A stretch of 64,000 bases of DNA from Allobosea sp. Its GTDB lineage: Bacteria > Pseudomonadota > Alphaproteobacteria > Rhizobiales > Beijerinckiaceae. This document shows, piece by piece, positions 26,728 to 35,385 of this stretch. Both the position numbers and the translations under genes were made by a program. The stretch covers positions 186,001 to 250,000 of the forward strand of contig NZ_JAFKFW010000004.1 in NCBI RefSeq assembly GCF_017308015.1, written 5' to 3'. The notes under the pieces were generated by a model. It made no database searches. It had not been told where the DNA came from and worked only from the letters and a program-made list of their open reading frames with translations. Position 1 is the stretch's first letter; each line of letters starts with the position of its first letter.

Positions 26728-28305
26728 TCAGAACTGCACCCTGAGCCCCACCAGCGAGACGTTGGCGGTGTAGTCAGCGCCCTGTGCCGTTGAGTTCAGG
26801 CGCTCGTGGGTGAAGCTCGCGCGGACGGCGAAGGTGCGCGTCAGCCTGTATTCGAGCCGCGCGCCGACATTGGTGTAGTCCTCGCGCAGGCCCTGGCCGT
26901 CATACTCGGTGCGGCTGAAATTGGTGAAGCCGGTGACGGTAAGGTTGCGGCGCAAGGCATGTGCCACTTCGAGCGTGGCACGCCGCACGGTCGTGCCGGA
27001 AGAGCCGGCGATCGTGGTGTCGCCGAGTTCGGCGCCGCCGCGCAGCGTCACCGTGGTCAAGGGCGTCGCCGACCACAGCACCGCGGCATCGCCGACGAAG
27101 CCGCGCAGGTTCTTCAGGCGCGTATCGTCGTATTTGCGATCCTGATAGCCGCCAGAGACCTCGCCGGTGAGCTGCTGGCTGATCTCGAAACTCGAGCCGA
27201 TGCGTCCGGTCACGCCGTTCGAAGAGCGCATATAGCCGCTGGAATCGCTCTTCTCGTCGAAATCGCGCTGGTCGATTTCGGTCTGGACGAAGGGCTTGAA
27301 GCCCGGCGTGACCTCGTAGGCGGCGCGCAGTCGCAGGCCGTACTGCGTCATGTTCCGGTCTTTTTGCGACAGCACGGCGCCGTTCGACAGGCGAGCGTCT
27401 TCGTAATCGCTGCGATCGGCTGAGCCTCGCAACGTCAATTGCAGCCGGTTGATGTCGTGGGTGACGCCGGCGGAGGCGCCATACTGATAGATCTGCGGAC
27501 GACCGGTGACGGCGGCGGTCAGATCGGGCGAGCCCGGCCGTTGCGTGTCGAGCTTGAGGCGTGATTCCAGGAGAATGCGGGTGTCGCGCGTCGCATCGAA
27601 CCGCAGGTCGAGGCTGCCCTCGGCATCGGGGCGCGAGGCATCCTTGGCCCGGAAGAATTCGAGATAGCCGCCGCGCAACTGGCCCTTGAGCTCGTGCACG
27701 TTCCAATCCGACTGGATAGCCAGCTCGCCCTCGTGCCGGCTGTAGGCAGAGCCCTTCGTGCCCGCCGCCGACGTGCGCTGTGGGTTGGTGTCGTAGCCGA
27801 TCGCGCTTGTGATCGCGGGGCGCAGCGTGATCGAGCCCAGGCGGATGCCGAGGGCTGCATAGGGGTCCTCTTCGCTCGCGGCGCGGCGGCGTGGCGGCGG
27901 CGGAGGGGGAGGTGGGGGAGGCATGCTCGTCACCGCCGGTGGCGGCGGGCGGAACTGGCGCTGGGTGACGCCGCGCAGGGCCGGCGCCTGAATGGGCTGG
28001 CTTGCACGGGGCGGTTGCCGCCCCGAGACGGCGGAATTCTGCCGCTGGACCAATCCGGCAGGATCGCGGATGGCTTCCGGCTCGGCTGTCGCGGGCGAGA
28101 GGACAGGCTGGGGCGTTGCCGGCTGTTGCGCGACATAGGTGGGCGTGCCGGTTCTGAGACTGGCGCGCGGCATCTGCTGCGCCTGTGTCTTCGCGCAGGC
28201 GATTGCCAGCGCGGCCAGTGCCGTGCCGGACAGAAGCAGGGTCGTCGCGCGGCCGGACACGGGCGTCGCAGGGCTCCAGATGACAGGTGCGCGGGTGGCG
28301 CGCAT
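26728..28305 (-). CDS. Outer-membrane beta-barrel protein (BBP2-like)
   Basis: A 525-residue predicted outer-membrane protein. A signal peptide (about 1-42) is followed by a Pro/Gln-rich, probably unstructured region that includes a run of ten prolines near residue 135. From about residue 150 to the end there are many alternating amphipathic strands typical of the putative beta-barrel porin 2 family, ending in a C-terminal aromatic residue (GLRVQF), as BAM substrates do. ATG 28305 is well placed. The cargo is unknown; family members often accompany exopolysaccharide genes, but none are adjacent. Confidence 0.82.
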   Translation of the reverse strand: MRATRAPVIWSPATPVSGRATTLLLSGTALAALAIACAKTQAQQMPRASLRTGTPTYVAQQPATPQPVLSPATAEPEAIRDPAGLVQRQNSAVSGRQPPRASQPIQAPALRGVTQRQFRPPPPAVTSMPPPPPPPPPPRRRAASEEDPYAALGIRLGSITLRPAITSAIGYDTNPQRTSAAGTKGSAYSRHEGELAIQSDWNVHELKGQLRGGYLEFFRAKDASRPDAEGSLDLRFDATRDTRILLESRLKLDTQRPGSPDLTAAVTGRPQIYQYGASAGVTHDINRLQLTLRGSADRSDYEDARLSNGAVLSQKDRNMTQYGLRLRAAYEVTPGFKPFVQTEIDQRDFDEKSDSSGYMRSSNGVTGRIGSSFEISQQLTGEVSGGYQDRKYDDTRLKNLRGFVGDAAVLWSATPLTTVTLRGGAELGDTTIAGSSGTTVRRATLEVAHALRRNLTVTGFTNFSRTEYDGQGLREDYTNVGARLEYRLTRTFAVRASFTHERLNSTAQGADYTANVSLVGLRVQF

Positions 28306-28409
28306 GGTTAACGGAGTTAGAACGAACAGGGTTAAGGAGCCGTCAACGCGGGCCTTACGCTTCGGCAGGCGGTGGAAATGGCTTACGCAGCCGTGCTACA
28401 GCGCCGGCC

Positions 28410-29384
28410 ATGACAGCCGATATCCGTGACTCCGCCCTTCGCACCATTGCCACCGAGCGCGCCGGGCTCGACGCACTTCACGACGCACTGGCGAATGGAT
28501 TGGGGGGGCCTTTCGCCGAGGCCATCGCGATGATCCGGGCATCGAGCGGGCGTGTGATCGTCTCCGGCATGGGCAAGTCCGGCCATGTCGGGCGCAAGCT
28601 CACGGCGACGCTGGCCTCGACCGGCACGCCTGCGCATTTCGTCCATCCGGCCGAGGCGAGCCATGGCGATCTCGGCATGGTCCAGCCCGAGGACGTGGTG
28701 ATCGCCTTGTCCTGGTCGGGCGAAGCGGTCGAGCTTGCCGCGCTCGTCGGCTATACGCGCCGCTTCCGCGTCGGATTGATCGCAATCACCGCCAATGCGG
28801 AGAGCACACTGGGCAAGGAAGCGGATATCGCACTCGTCCTGCCCAAGGCGACGGAGGCCTGCCCGAACGGGCTCGCGCCGACGACTTCGACGACGATGCA
28901 GATGGCGCTCGGCGATGCGCTGGCCGTGGCGTTGCTGGAGGCGCGTGGCTTCTCGCGGCAGGACTTCTTCGTCTACCACCCCGGTGGCAAGCTCGGCGCG
29001 CAACTCAAGACCGTCGAGAGCATCATGCATCGCGGCGCCGAACTGCCGCTGATCGGGCTCGATACGCTGCTGCCGGACGTCATCGCGATGATCTCCGACA
29101 AGGGTTTCGGCTGCGCCGTGGTGAAGGACCTGGACGGCAAGCTCGCGGGCGTCGTCACCGATGGCGATCTGCGCCGCAAGACGGCGATGGCCGGCGGTGT
29201 CTCGCTCAGGGCGCGTGATATCATGTCGGCGAACCCCCGCCGCGTCGGCCTCGATACCTTGGCGGTCGAGGCGCTGGAACTGGTCAACCGCAGCCGGATC
29301 ACGGCGTTGATCGTCGTTGATGCCGAGGACCGCCCGGCCGGGCTCGTGCATGTTCACGACCTGCTTGCCATGGGCGTCGCCTGA
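28410..29384 (+). CDS. kdsD: Arabinose-5-phosphate isomerase (KpsF/GutQ family)
   Basis: A 324-residue enzyme making arabinose 5-phosphate from ribulose 5-phosphate for Kdo in lipopolysaccharide. An N-terminal SIS domain (about 35-170; VIVSGMGKSGHVGRKLTATL, ALSWSGEAVELAAL, LAPTTSTTMQMALGDALAVA) is followed by two CBS domains (about 205-320). The length matches KdsD exactly. ATG 28410 is the family start. The gene is divergent from the BBP2-like barrel gene, with about 100 bases between the starts. Confidence 0.95.
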   Translation: MTADIRDSALRTIATERAGLDALHDALANGLGGPFAEAIAMIRASSGRVIVSGMGKSGHVGRKLTATLASTGTPAHFVHPAEASHGDLGMVQPEDVVIALSWSGEAVELAALVGYTRRFRVGLIAITANAESTLGKEADIALVLPKATEACPNGLAPTTSTTMQMALGDALAVALLEARGFSRQDFFVYHPGGKLGAQLKTVESIMHRGAELPLIGLDTLLPDVIAMISDKGFGCAVVKDLDGKLAGVVTDGDLRRKTAMAGGVSLRARDIMSANPRRVGLDTLAVEALELVNRSRITALIVVDAEDRPAGLVHVHDLLAMGVA

Positions 29385-29418
29385 TCACGCTTGCAAACAG
29401 ATCGCGTGGGACTATCTG

Positions 29419-29439
29419 AAGCTATAGAAACTATAGCTT
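29419..29439. promoter_or_regulatory. MerR-type operator dyad
   Basis: A perfect inverted repeat, AAGCTATAG-AAA-CTATAGCTT (two 9-base arms, 3-base spacer), ends 13 bases before the MerR start codon. Its CTATAG core resembles operators of CadR/PbrR/CueR-type regulators. It most likely mediates autoregulation. Confidence 0.8.
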
Positions 29440-29452
29440 TTCAGGTGATGTC

Positions 29453-29899
29453 ATGACCGCGACCGTCAAGATCGACCGCGTGATGCCGATCGGCGCGCTT
29501 GCCGATCGCACCGGGGTCAAGGTCGAGACCATCCGTTATTACGAGCAGGTTGGGCTCTTGCCGCCGCCGGAGCGTTCCGAGGGCAACCAGCGTCGCTATG
29601 GCCGGCGCCATGCCGAGCGGCTCGCCTTCATCAAGCATGCGCGCGATCTCGGCTTTGCGGTCGAGAACATCCGCACATTGCTGAAACTGTCCGATACGCC
29701 TGGCATGGCCTGCGACGAGGCGCATGCGATCTCGGTCGCGCATCTCGACGAGGTCCGCGACAAGATCGCGAAGCTGCGCTCTCTGGAGAAGGAGCTGGAG
29801 CGGATCGCGACGACCTGCTCGGGCGGCGTGGCGGCCTGTGACTGCGCGATCATCGAAGCGCTTGCCGATCACGGGCAATGCAGCCACGCCCATCACTGA
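29453..29899 (+). CDS. MerR family metal-responsive regulator (ZntR/CadR/PbrR type)
   Basis: A 148-residue regulator. The winged helix (10-80) has GVKVETIRYYEQVGLLPPPE, followed by a coiled dimerisation helix (95-120). The metal-binding cysteines are Cys87, Cys122, Cys129 and Cys131, plus a Cys/His-rich tail QCSHAHH. The spacing fits the Zn/Cd/Pb-sensing branch rather than the copper one. No cation exporter is adjacent in the window, so the regulated pump must be elsewhere or the gene is solitary. Confidence 0.9.
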   Translation: MTATVKIDRVMPIGALADRTGVKVETIRYYEQVGLLPPPERSEGNQRRYGRRHAERLAFIKHARDLGFAVENIRTLLKLSDTPGMACDEAHAISVAHLDEVRDKIAKLRSLEKELERIATTCSGGVAACDCAIIEALADHGQCSHAHH

Positions 29900-30187
29900 A
29901 GCGCACGCCGCCCCCGAATTCTGCCTTGCCTCTCGTCTCCGGTTCGAAAAGGCTTAAATAGAGCTCATGCCGGGCGGCGTCGAACGCTGCCTCGCCACGC
30001 CAATCCGGGAGGGCGCGATGACGACATGGCCCATGCCGCCAGGGGACAGATTCCGAAAAGGGAACAAAACCCGATTCTGCCGGAGTCAGCGATTCGGCCC
30101 CGCTTCGTTCCAGACTCGTTCTTGCGCGGTCCGCTTCTAGGACCTGTTTAAACCCCGTCCACGCTCCCGCCCGCATGGGCGGGCGAT

Positions 30188-33100
30188 TTGATCGGCTCCC
30201 TCGCCTTGCTTCCTTTCCGTTCGCTGCCGCCCGCCGCCCGCGCCAATGGCGTCACGGCCGTGCTGGGCCCGACCAATACCGGCAAGACCCACCTCGCCAT
30301 CGAGCGCATGGTTGCCCATCCGACCGGGATGATCGGCCTGCCGCTGAGGCTGCTCGCGCGCGAGGTCTATCAGCGCGTGGTCGACAAGGTCGGCCCCGAG
30401 GCCGTCGCGCTGGTCACCGGCGAGGAAAAGATCAAACCCGAGCGGCCGCGCTTCTGGATCTGCACGGTCGAGGCGATGCCGCGTGATCTCGCCGTCGATT
30501 TCGTCGCCATCGACGAGATCCAACTCGCCTCCGATCTCGATCGCGGCCATGTCTTCACCGACCGCCTGCTGAACCGGCGTGGCCGGGCCGAGACCATGCT
30601 GATCGGCGCGGCGACGATGAAGCCGCTGATCGAACAGCTCATGCCCGGCGTCAACGTCGTCACGCGCCCGCGCCTGTCGCAGCTCACCTTCGCCGGCGAC
30701 CGCAAGATCACGCGCCTGGCGCCGCGCTCGGCCATCGTCGCCTTCTCGGTCGAGGAGGTCTATGCCATCGCCGAACTGATCCGCCGACAGAAGGGCGGGG
30801 CGGCCGTGGTGCTGGGCGCGCTCTCGCCGCGCACCCGCAACGCCCAGGTCGAGATCTACCAGTCCGGCGATGTCGATTATCTCGTCGCCACCGACGCGAT
30901 CGGCATGGGGCTCAATCTCGACGTCAACCACATCGCCTTCGCCGCGGACAAGAAGTTCGACGGGCATCATTATCGCAAGCTCAACCCGGCCGAGTTCGGC
31001 CAGATCGCCGGGCGGGCCGGGCGGCATCTGCGCGATGGCACCTTCGGCACCAGCGGGCGCTGCCCGCCTTTCGATGCGGAACTGGTCGAGGCGATCGAGA
31101 ATCACCGCTTCGAGCCGATCCGGCAGATGCAGTGGCGCAATTCCGATCTCGACCTGCGCTCGGTCGGCGGTTTGCTGGACACGCTGAACCTTCAGCCTTC
31201 CGAACAAGGGCTGACGCGGGCGCTGATCGCCGAGGACATGACGACGCTGGAAGTTTTGGCGCGGGACCCGGATATCGCGAAGCTGGCGCAGGGACGCGCA
31301 GCGGTCGAGCGGCTCTGGGAGGTCTGCGGACTGCCCGATTATCGCAAGATCTCGCCGATGCAGCACGCCGATCTCGCGACAACCCTGTATCTGCGATTGA
31401 TGCGCCATGGGCGGCTCGACAGCGACTGGTATGCGGCGCAATTGGCAGCGCTCGACCGCATGGATGGCGAGATCGATACGCTCTCGGCGCGGATCGCGCA
31501 GGTCCGGACCTGGACCTATGTTGCGAACCGTCCCGACTGGTTGCCTGATCCAGAGCATTGGCAGGGCATGGCTCGTCTTGTAGAGGACAAGCTGTCGGAC
31601 GCTCTGCACGAGAGGCTGACCCATAGATTTGTCGATCGGCGCACCAGCGTGTTGATGCGCCGCTTGCGGGAGAATGCGATGTTGGAGGCTGAGGTCACCG
31701 CGACGGGCGACGTGCTCGTCGAGGGCCAGCATGTGGGGATGCTGCAGGGCTTCCGCTTCACGGCGGATCCGAAGGCCGGCGGTTCCGAGGTCAAGGCGCT
31801 GAACCTGGCGGCAATGAAGGCGCTCGGCTCCGAGATCGAGGCCCGGGCGGCGCGCGTCGTGCTGGCCGGCGACGATGCCTTCGTATTGTCGCATGACGGG
31901 TTGGTGCGATGGACCGGCGAGCCGGTGGCGCGTCTCACCGCCGGCGAGAAGGTTCTGGAGCCGCGGCTGCGCCTGCTGGTGGAAGAGCATCTCGGCGGTC
32001 CCGCGCGCGAGCAGGTCGAGGCCCGGCTCAATCTCTGGCTGAAGAATCACATCACCAAGCTCCTCGGCGCCGTGCAGATTCTCGAAGTGGCCGAGAACGT
32101 CACCGGTATAGCGCGCGGCATCGCCTACCAGGCGGCCGAGGCGCTCGGCGTGCTCGAACGCTCGAAGGTCGGCGAGGAGATGAAGGCGCTTGACCAGGAA
32201 GGCCGCGCGGCCTTGCGCCAGCTCGGCATCCGCTTCGGCGCTTTCCACATCTATATGCCGGCGCTGCTGAAGCCGGCGCCGCGTGCGCTTGCCGCCCAGC
32301 TCTGGGCGCTTAAGCATGGCGGGCCGGAGACGGCCGGGCTCGACGATATCGCGCATCTCGCCGCCTCGGGGCGCACTTCCTTCCCGGTCGACAAGGCCGT
32401 GCCGAAGGGGCTCTACCGTGCCGCCGGTTACCGCGTCTGCGGCGAGCGGGCCGTGCGCGTGGATATCCTCGAGCGCCTTGCCGACCTGATCCGCCCGGCC
32501 ATCGCCTACCGTCCAGGTGTTACGCAGGGGACGCCTCCCGCCGGCGCTGCCGATCAGGACGGCTTCGTCGCTACTGGCGCGATGACCTCGCTCGTTGGTT
32601 GCGCTGGCGAGGATTTCGCCTCGATCCTGCGTTCGCTCGGCTATGTCTCGGTGAAGCGTCCGGGGCCTGCGATTACCGTACCGCTGGCGCCGCCGCCGGC
32701 CGCGACCGAGCCGGCGCAGCCTGTCGTTGCTGGCGAAGCGGAAGCGGCTCCTGCGGAGGGTGAAGCTGTTGAAGTCACCGCCGAGGCCGAAGGTCCGAGC
32801 GAGCCGGCGACGGCGCTGAATGCGGACGAGCTGGCCGAGGGCGAGGCGCCTGTCGTCGAAGCGCCTGCCGTCGAGACGCCGGATACGCCGATCCTGACCG
32901 AGGCTGAGCTGGACGTGGCGCGCGAGCCGGTGCCGGCCGACGCACTGGTCGCGCTGCCGAGCGCTGCGGCCGAGGAGACGGTCTCCGGCGAAGCCGCTCC
33001 CGATGAGGCCCCTGCGGTCGAGGCCGCGCCGGCCGAGCCCGAGTTGATCGAGGTCTGGCGCCCGCATCGCCATCAGGGCGGACGCCGGCCGGAGCATGGC

Positions 33101-33505
33101 AATCCACGTGGCCGCCGCGAAGGCGGTGAGCGTCGCGAAGGTGGCGAGCGCCGTGGCGGCGACCGGCCGCAGCGCGAGGGCCGCCCCGGTGGTCCGCGCC
33201 GTGACGGGCGGACGGACAACCGGCCGGCTGCTGCCGCGGGCGAGGGGACCCCGGCGCAGCGTCAGGAGCGTCCGCGCCGGGACGACCGGCCGCAGCGGCA
33301 GGATCGTCCAGAGGGCAATCGCGGTCCGCGTCCCGATTTCAAGCGTGACGGCCGTCCCGGCGGCCCGCGTCGCGAGGAGCGGGGCGGTGCTGAGCGCTTC
33401 CAGCAGACGCCGCGTCCGCGCCCGGCCAATCGCGAGCCCGATCCGGATTCGCCTTTCGCCAAGCTCGCGGCTCTCAAGGCCCAGCTCGAAGGCAGCAAGA
33501 ACTGA
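30188..33505 (+). CDS. SUV3-like DEAD/DEXH RNA helicase with basic disordered tail
   Basis: A 1105-residue helicase of the SUV3/mitochondrial RNA helicase class that is common in alphaproteobacteria. Walker A GPTNTGKTHL is at 27-36, the DEIQ box at 109-112, the VATDAIGMGLNLDV segment and motif VI (QIAGRAGRH) at about 275-283. Residues about 860-1000 are acidic Ala/Glu/Pro-rich and 1005-1090 are Arg/Gly-rich (RRDGR, RPGGPRR repeats), which suggests RNA binding. The start is uncertain: TTG 30188 places Walker A normally; a nearby ATG at 30175 is out of frame. It is followed by an S4-domain gene, FdxA and CarD, a conserved order. Confidence 0.92.
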   Translation: MIGSLALLPFRSLPPAARANGVTAVLGPTNTGKTHLAIERMVAHPTGMIGLPLRLLAREVYQRVVDKVGPEAVALVTGEEKIKPERPRFWICTVEAMPRDLAVDFVAIDEIQLASDLDRGHVFTDRLLNRRGRAETMLIGAATMKPLIEQLMPGVNVVTRPRLSQLTFAGDRKITRLAPRSAIVAFSVEEVYAIAELIRRQKGGAAVVLGALSPRTRNAQVEIYQSGDVDYLVATDAIGMGLNLDVNHIAFAADKKFDGHHYRKLNPAEFGQIAGRAGRHLRDGTFGTSGRCPPFDAELVEAIENHRFEPIRQMQWRNSDLDLRSVGGLLDTLNLQPSEQGLTRALIAEDMTTLEVLARDPDIAKLAQGRAAVERLWEVCGLPDYRKISPMQHADLATTLYLRLMRHGRLDSDWYAAQLAALDRMDGEIDTLSARIAQVRTWTYVANRPDWLPDPEHWQGMARLVEDKLSDALHERLTHRFVDRRTSVLMRRLRENAMLEAEVTATGDVLVEGQHVGMLQGFRFTADPKAGGSEVKALNLAAMKALGSEIEARAARVVLAGDDAFVLSHDGLVRWTGEPVARLTAGEKVLEPRLRLLVEEHLGGPAREQVEARLNLWLKNHITKLLGAVQILEVAENVTGIARGIAYQAAEALGVLERSKVGEEMKALDQEGRAALRQLGIRFGAFHIYMPALLKPAPRALAAQLWALKHGGPETAGLDDIAHLAASGRTSFPVDKAVPKGLYRAAGYRVCGERAVRVDILERLADLIRPAIAYRPGVTQGTPPAGAADQDGFVATGAMTSLVGCAGEDFASILRSLGYVSVKRPGPAITVPLAPPPAATEPAQPVVAGEAEAAPAEGEAVEVTAEAEGPSEPATALNADELAEGEAPVVEAPAVETPDTPILTEAELDVAREPVPADALVALPSAAAEETVSGEAAPDEAPAVEAAPAEPELIEVWRPHRHQGGRRPEHGNPRGRREGGERREGGERRGGDRPQREGRPGGPRRDGRTDNRPAAAAGEGTPAQRQERPRRDDRPQRQDRPEGNRGPRPDFKRDGRPGGPRREERGGAERFQQTPRPRPANREPDPDSPFAKLAALKAQLEGSKN

Positions 33506-33526
33506 GAGCAGGGAGGCGCGCACGAT

Positions 33527-33835
33527 TTGCAGGACGGTCGTCAGCGCCTCGACAAATGGCTCTGGTTCGCGCGCTTCGCCCGCAACCGCCCGGCCGCCGT
33601 GCGCCTGGTGGAGGACGGGCATGTCCGCATCGAGGGACGCCGATGCGACAACCCGGCGCAGGGCATCAAGGTCGGGGTGGTGCTGACGCTCGCCCTGCCG
33701 CACGCGACGGTCGTGGTCAGGGTCCTCGGCTTCGCCGAGCGGCGTGGCTCATTCACGGTTGCCCAGCAGCTCTATGAGCGGCTCGACGCCGGCAGCGGCG
33801 ATGCGTCGCTTGCGGAGACCGGGGACGAGGATTAA
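33527..33835 (+). CDS. hslR: S4 domain RNA-binding protein (Hsp15-like)
   Basis: A 102-residue protein with an S4 RNA-binding domain from the start (RQRLDKWLWFARFARNRPAA through VEDGHVRIEG), as in Hsp15, which binds stalled 50S subunits with nascent tRNA. The start is TTG 33527, with GGGAGG upstream; no in-frame ATG is available. It is 21 bases after the helicase stop, so it is likely co-transcribed and joins it in RNA quality control. Confidence 0.88.
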   Translation: MQDGRQRLDKWLWFARFARNRPAAVRLVEDGHVRIEGRRCDNPAQGIKVGVVLTLALPHATVVVRVLGFAERRGSFTVAQQLYERLDAGSGDASLAETGDED

Positions 33836-34003
33836 ATTCCCGCCGTGTCGGCCGGCAGGCGCGAAAACGGGCCCGGGAGCAAAACTTCTCCACGGGGCCT
33901 CCCGAATGACAGAACGTTCTGCAAGAGATCACGAGAACGGCCTTGAAACCTGCGCCGGGCAGGGGTTTATGGGGCTGTTTAGAAGTGTTGGAAGGGCCGG
34001 CCC

Positions 34004-34339
34004 ATGACCTATGTGGTCACCGAGAACTGCATCAAGTGCAAGTATATGGATTGCGTCGAGGTCTGCCCGGTCGACTGCTTCTATGAAGGCGAGAACATGC
34101 TCGTCATCCATCCCGACGAGTGCATCGATTGCGGCGTCTGCGAGCCGGAATGCCCGGCCGAAGCGATCAAGCCCGACACGGAACCGGGTCTCGAAAGCTG
34201 GCTGCAGCTCAACGGCAAGTTCGCGGCGAGCTGGCCCAACATCACCCAGAAGAAGGATCCGCCGGCCGACGCCAAGGCGTTCGATGGCGTCCCCGGCAAG
34301 CTCGAAATGCTCTCGCCGGAACCGGGTGAAGGCGACTGA
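34004..34339 (+). CDS. fdxA: 7Fe ferredoxin FdxA
   Basis: A 111-residue ferredoxin with two clusters. Cys9, Cys17 and Cys50 fit a 3Fe-4S site and Cys21, Cys40, Cys43 and Cys46 a 4Fe-4S site, in the order [19 protein letters not shown] ... [12 protein letters not shown]. The C-terminal extension, with [20 protein letters not shown], is typical of alphaproteobacterial FdxA. The ATG at 34004 follows GGAAGG. It is an electron carrier in the cytoplasm. Confidence 0.95.
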   Translation: MTYVVTENCIKCKYMDCVEVCPVDCFYEGENMLVIHPDECIDCGVCEPECPAEAIKPDTEPGLESWLQLNGKFAASWPNITQKKDPPADAKAFDGVPGKLEMLSPEPGEGD

Positions 34340-34719
34340 TCCGACCGGCATTTGCCGGCCGCGCTGCATTAACCAAGACCTCGCCATGCCGTTGCAGGGG
34401 AGCGCCGCCCGGCGTTTACCTTTGATTCGGCGTGTTTTTTGTGTTACAAGCTAGTCCCAGTCGAAGTCGTTCCGCATGTCCCTGCGAGATTCCAGCAATC
34501 GGGGCGCCCCCAAGAGATCAAAGACGATGAGAGAGCCGGCTTCGGCGCCGGCGGCTTCGATCGTCGTTCTTGGCCGGGGCACAATGAAACAATCGACTAG
34601 GGAGCGTGAAGCGGTGCGTTTTCCAAGCGTCGCATCAGGCGGAAAGTCCCCTGCCACCCGGCCGGGGACCAGATCATCACGTGCTCGCGCCGAGCGGGCC
34701 GGTCAGGAGTCGTAACGGC
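34340..34719. other. Long leader region of carD, candidate promoter inside
   Basis: The 380 bases between fdxA and carD have no supported gene. A plausible promoter is TTGATT (34422-34427) and TTACAA (34444-34449), 16 bases apart, which would give carD a long untranslated leader of about 270 bases. The leader is purine-rich in places; no known riboswitch fold was recognised. Confidence 0.45.
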
Positions 34720-35310
34720 ATGTCCACTGCGAAGAAAGCTGTTGTGCGCCAGGGTTTCAAGACGGGCGAGTACGTCGTCTATCCGTCCCATGGCGTGGGT
34801 CAGATCACGGCGATCGAAGAGCAGGAAGTCGCGGGTTTCAAGCTGGAACTGTTCGTCGTCAGCTTTGCCAAGGACAAGATGACGCTGCGCGTCCCGACCG
34901 CGAAGGCCGCCAGCGTCGGCCTGCGCAAGCTTGCCGACGCCGAGTCGGTTGCCAAGGCGCTGGTCACGCTCACCGGCCGTGCCCGAGTCAAGCGCACCAT
35001 GTGGTCGCGTCGTGCGCAGGAATATGAAGCGAAGATCAATTCCGGCGATCTCGTCGCCATCGCCGAAGTGGTTCGCGATCTCTACCGTTCCGAGGCGCAG
35101 CCCGAGCAGTCCTATTCCGAGCGCCAACTCTACGAGGCAGCCCTGGATCGCATGACCCGCGAGATCGCGGTGGTCGACGATGTCACCGAGACCGAGGCGC
35201 TCAAGAAGATCGAAGGGCAGCTCGCCAAGTCGCCGCGCCGCGCCGGCAAGGCCGAAACCGAGGCGGAGCTGGAAGGGGACAATGACGACCTGGCGGAAGA
35301 AGCTGCCTGA
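34720..35310 (+). CDS. carD: CarD family transcriptional regulator
   Basis: A 196-residue protein that binds RNA polymerase. The N-terminal Tudor-like RNAP interaction domain includes FKTGEYVVYPSHGVGQITAI and MTLRVPTAKAASVGLRKLAD; the helical DNA-binding C-terminal part contains MWSRRAQEYEAKINSGDLVA and SYSERQLYEAALDRM. CarD proteins stabilise open promoter complexes, notably at rRNA promoters. The start is ATG 34720, and a strong terminator follows. The acidic tail (EAELEGDNDDLAEEAA) is family-typical. Confidence 0.94.
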   Translation: MSTAKKAVVRQGFKTGEYVVYPSHGVGQITAIEEQEVAGFKLELFVVSFAKDKMTLRVPTAKAASVGLRKLADAESVAKALVTLTGRARVKRTMWSRRAQEYEAKINSGDLVAIAEVVRDLYRSEAQPEQSYSERQLYEAALDRMTREIAVVDDVTETEALKKIEGQLAKSPRRAGKAETEAELEGDNDDLAEEAA

Positions 35311-35338
35311 GCGACTTCAGTCTTCGCAATTTGCAAGG

Positions 35339-35367
35339 AACCCGGCGGGCAATCGCCGGGTTTTTTG
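35339..35367 (+). terminator. Rho-independent terminator of carD
   Basis: The stem AACCCGGCG / CGCCGGGTT with the 6-base loop GGCAAT is followed immediately by TTTTTGTT. It starts 29 bases after the carD stop. Confidence 0.92.
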
Positions 35368-35385
35368 TTGAGATGAACGGGATCG

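Noticed and set aside
30018-30140. A 40-codon frame with GGAGG upstream between the MerR gene and the helicase
   Set aside because: The ribosome-binding-like sequence is present, but the peptide has no similarity or plausible feature; it is too short to support without conservation data.
30137-33703. An open frame of nearly 1190 codons on the minus strand opposite the helicase gene
   Set aside because: It is a mirror of GC-rich third-position bias in the helicase and S4 genes; its translation is His/Arg/Gln-rich with no domain, and the plus strand has clear helicase motifs.
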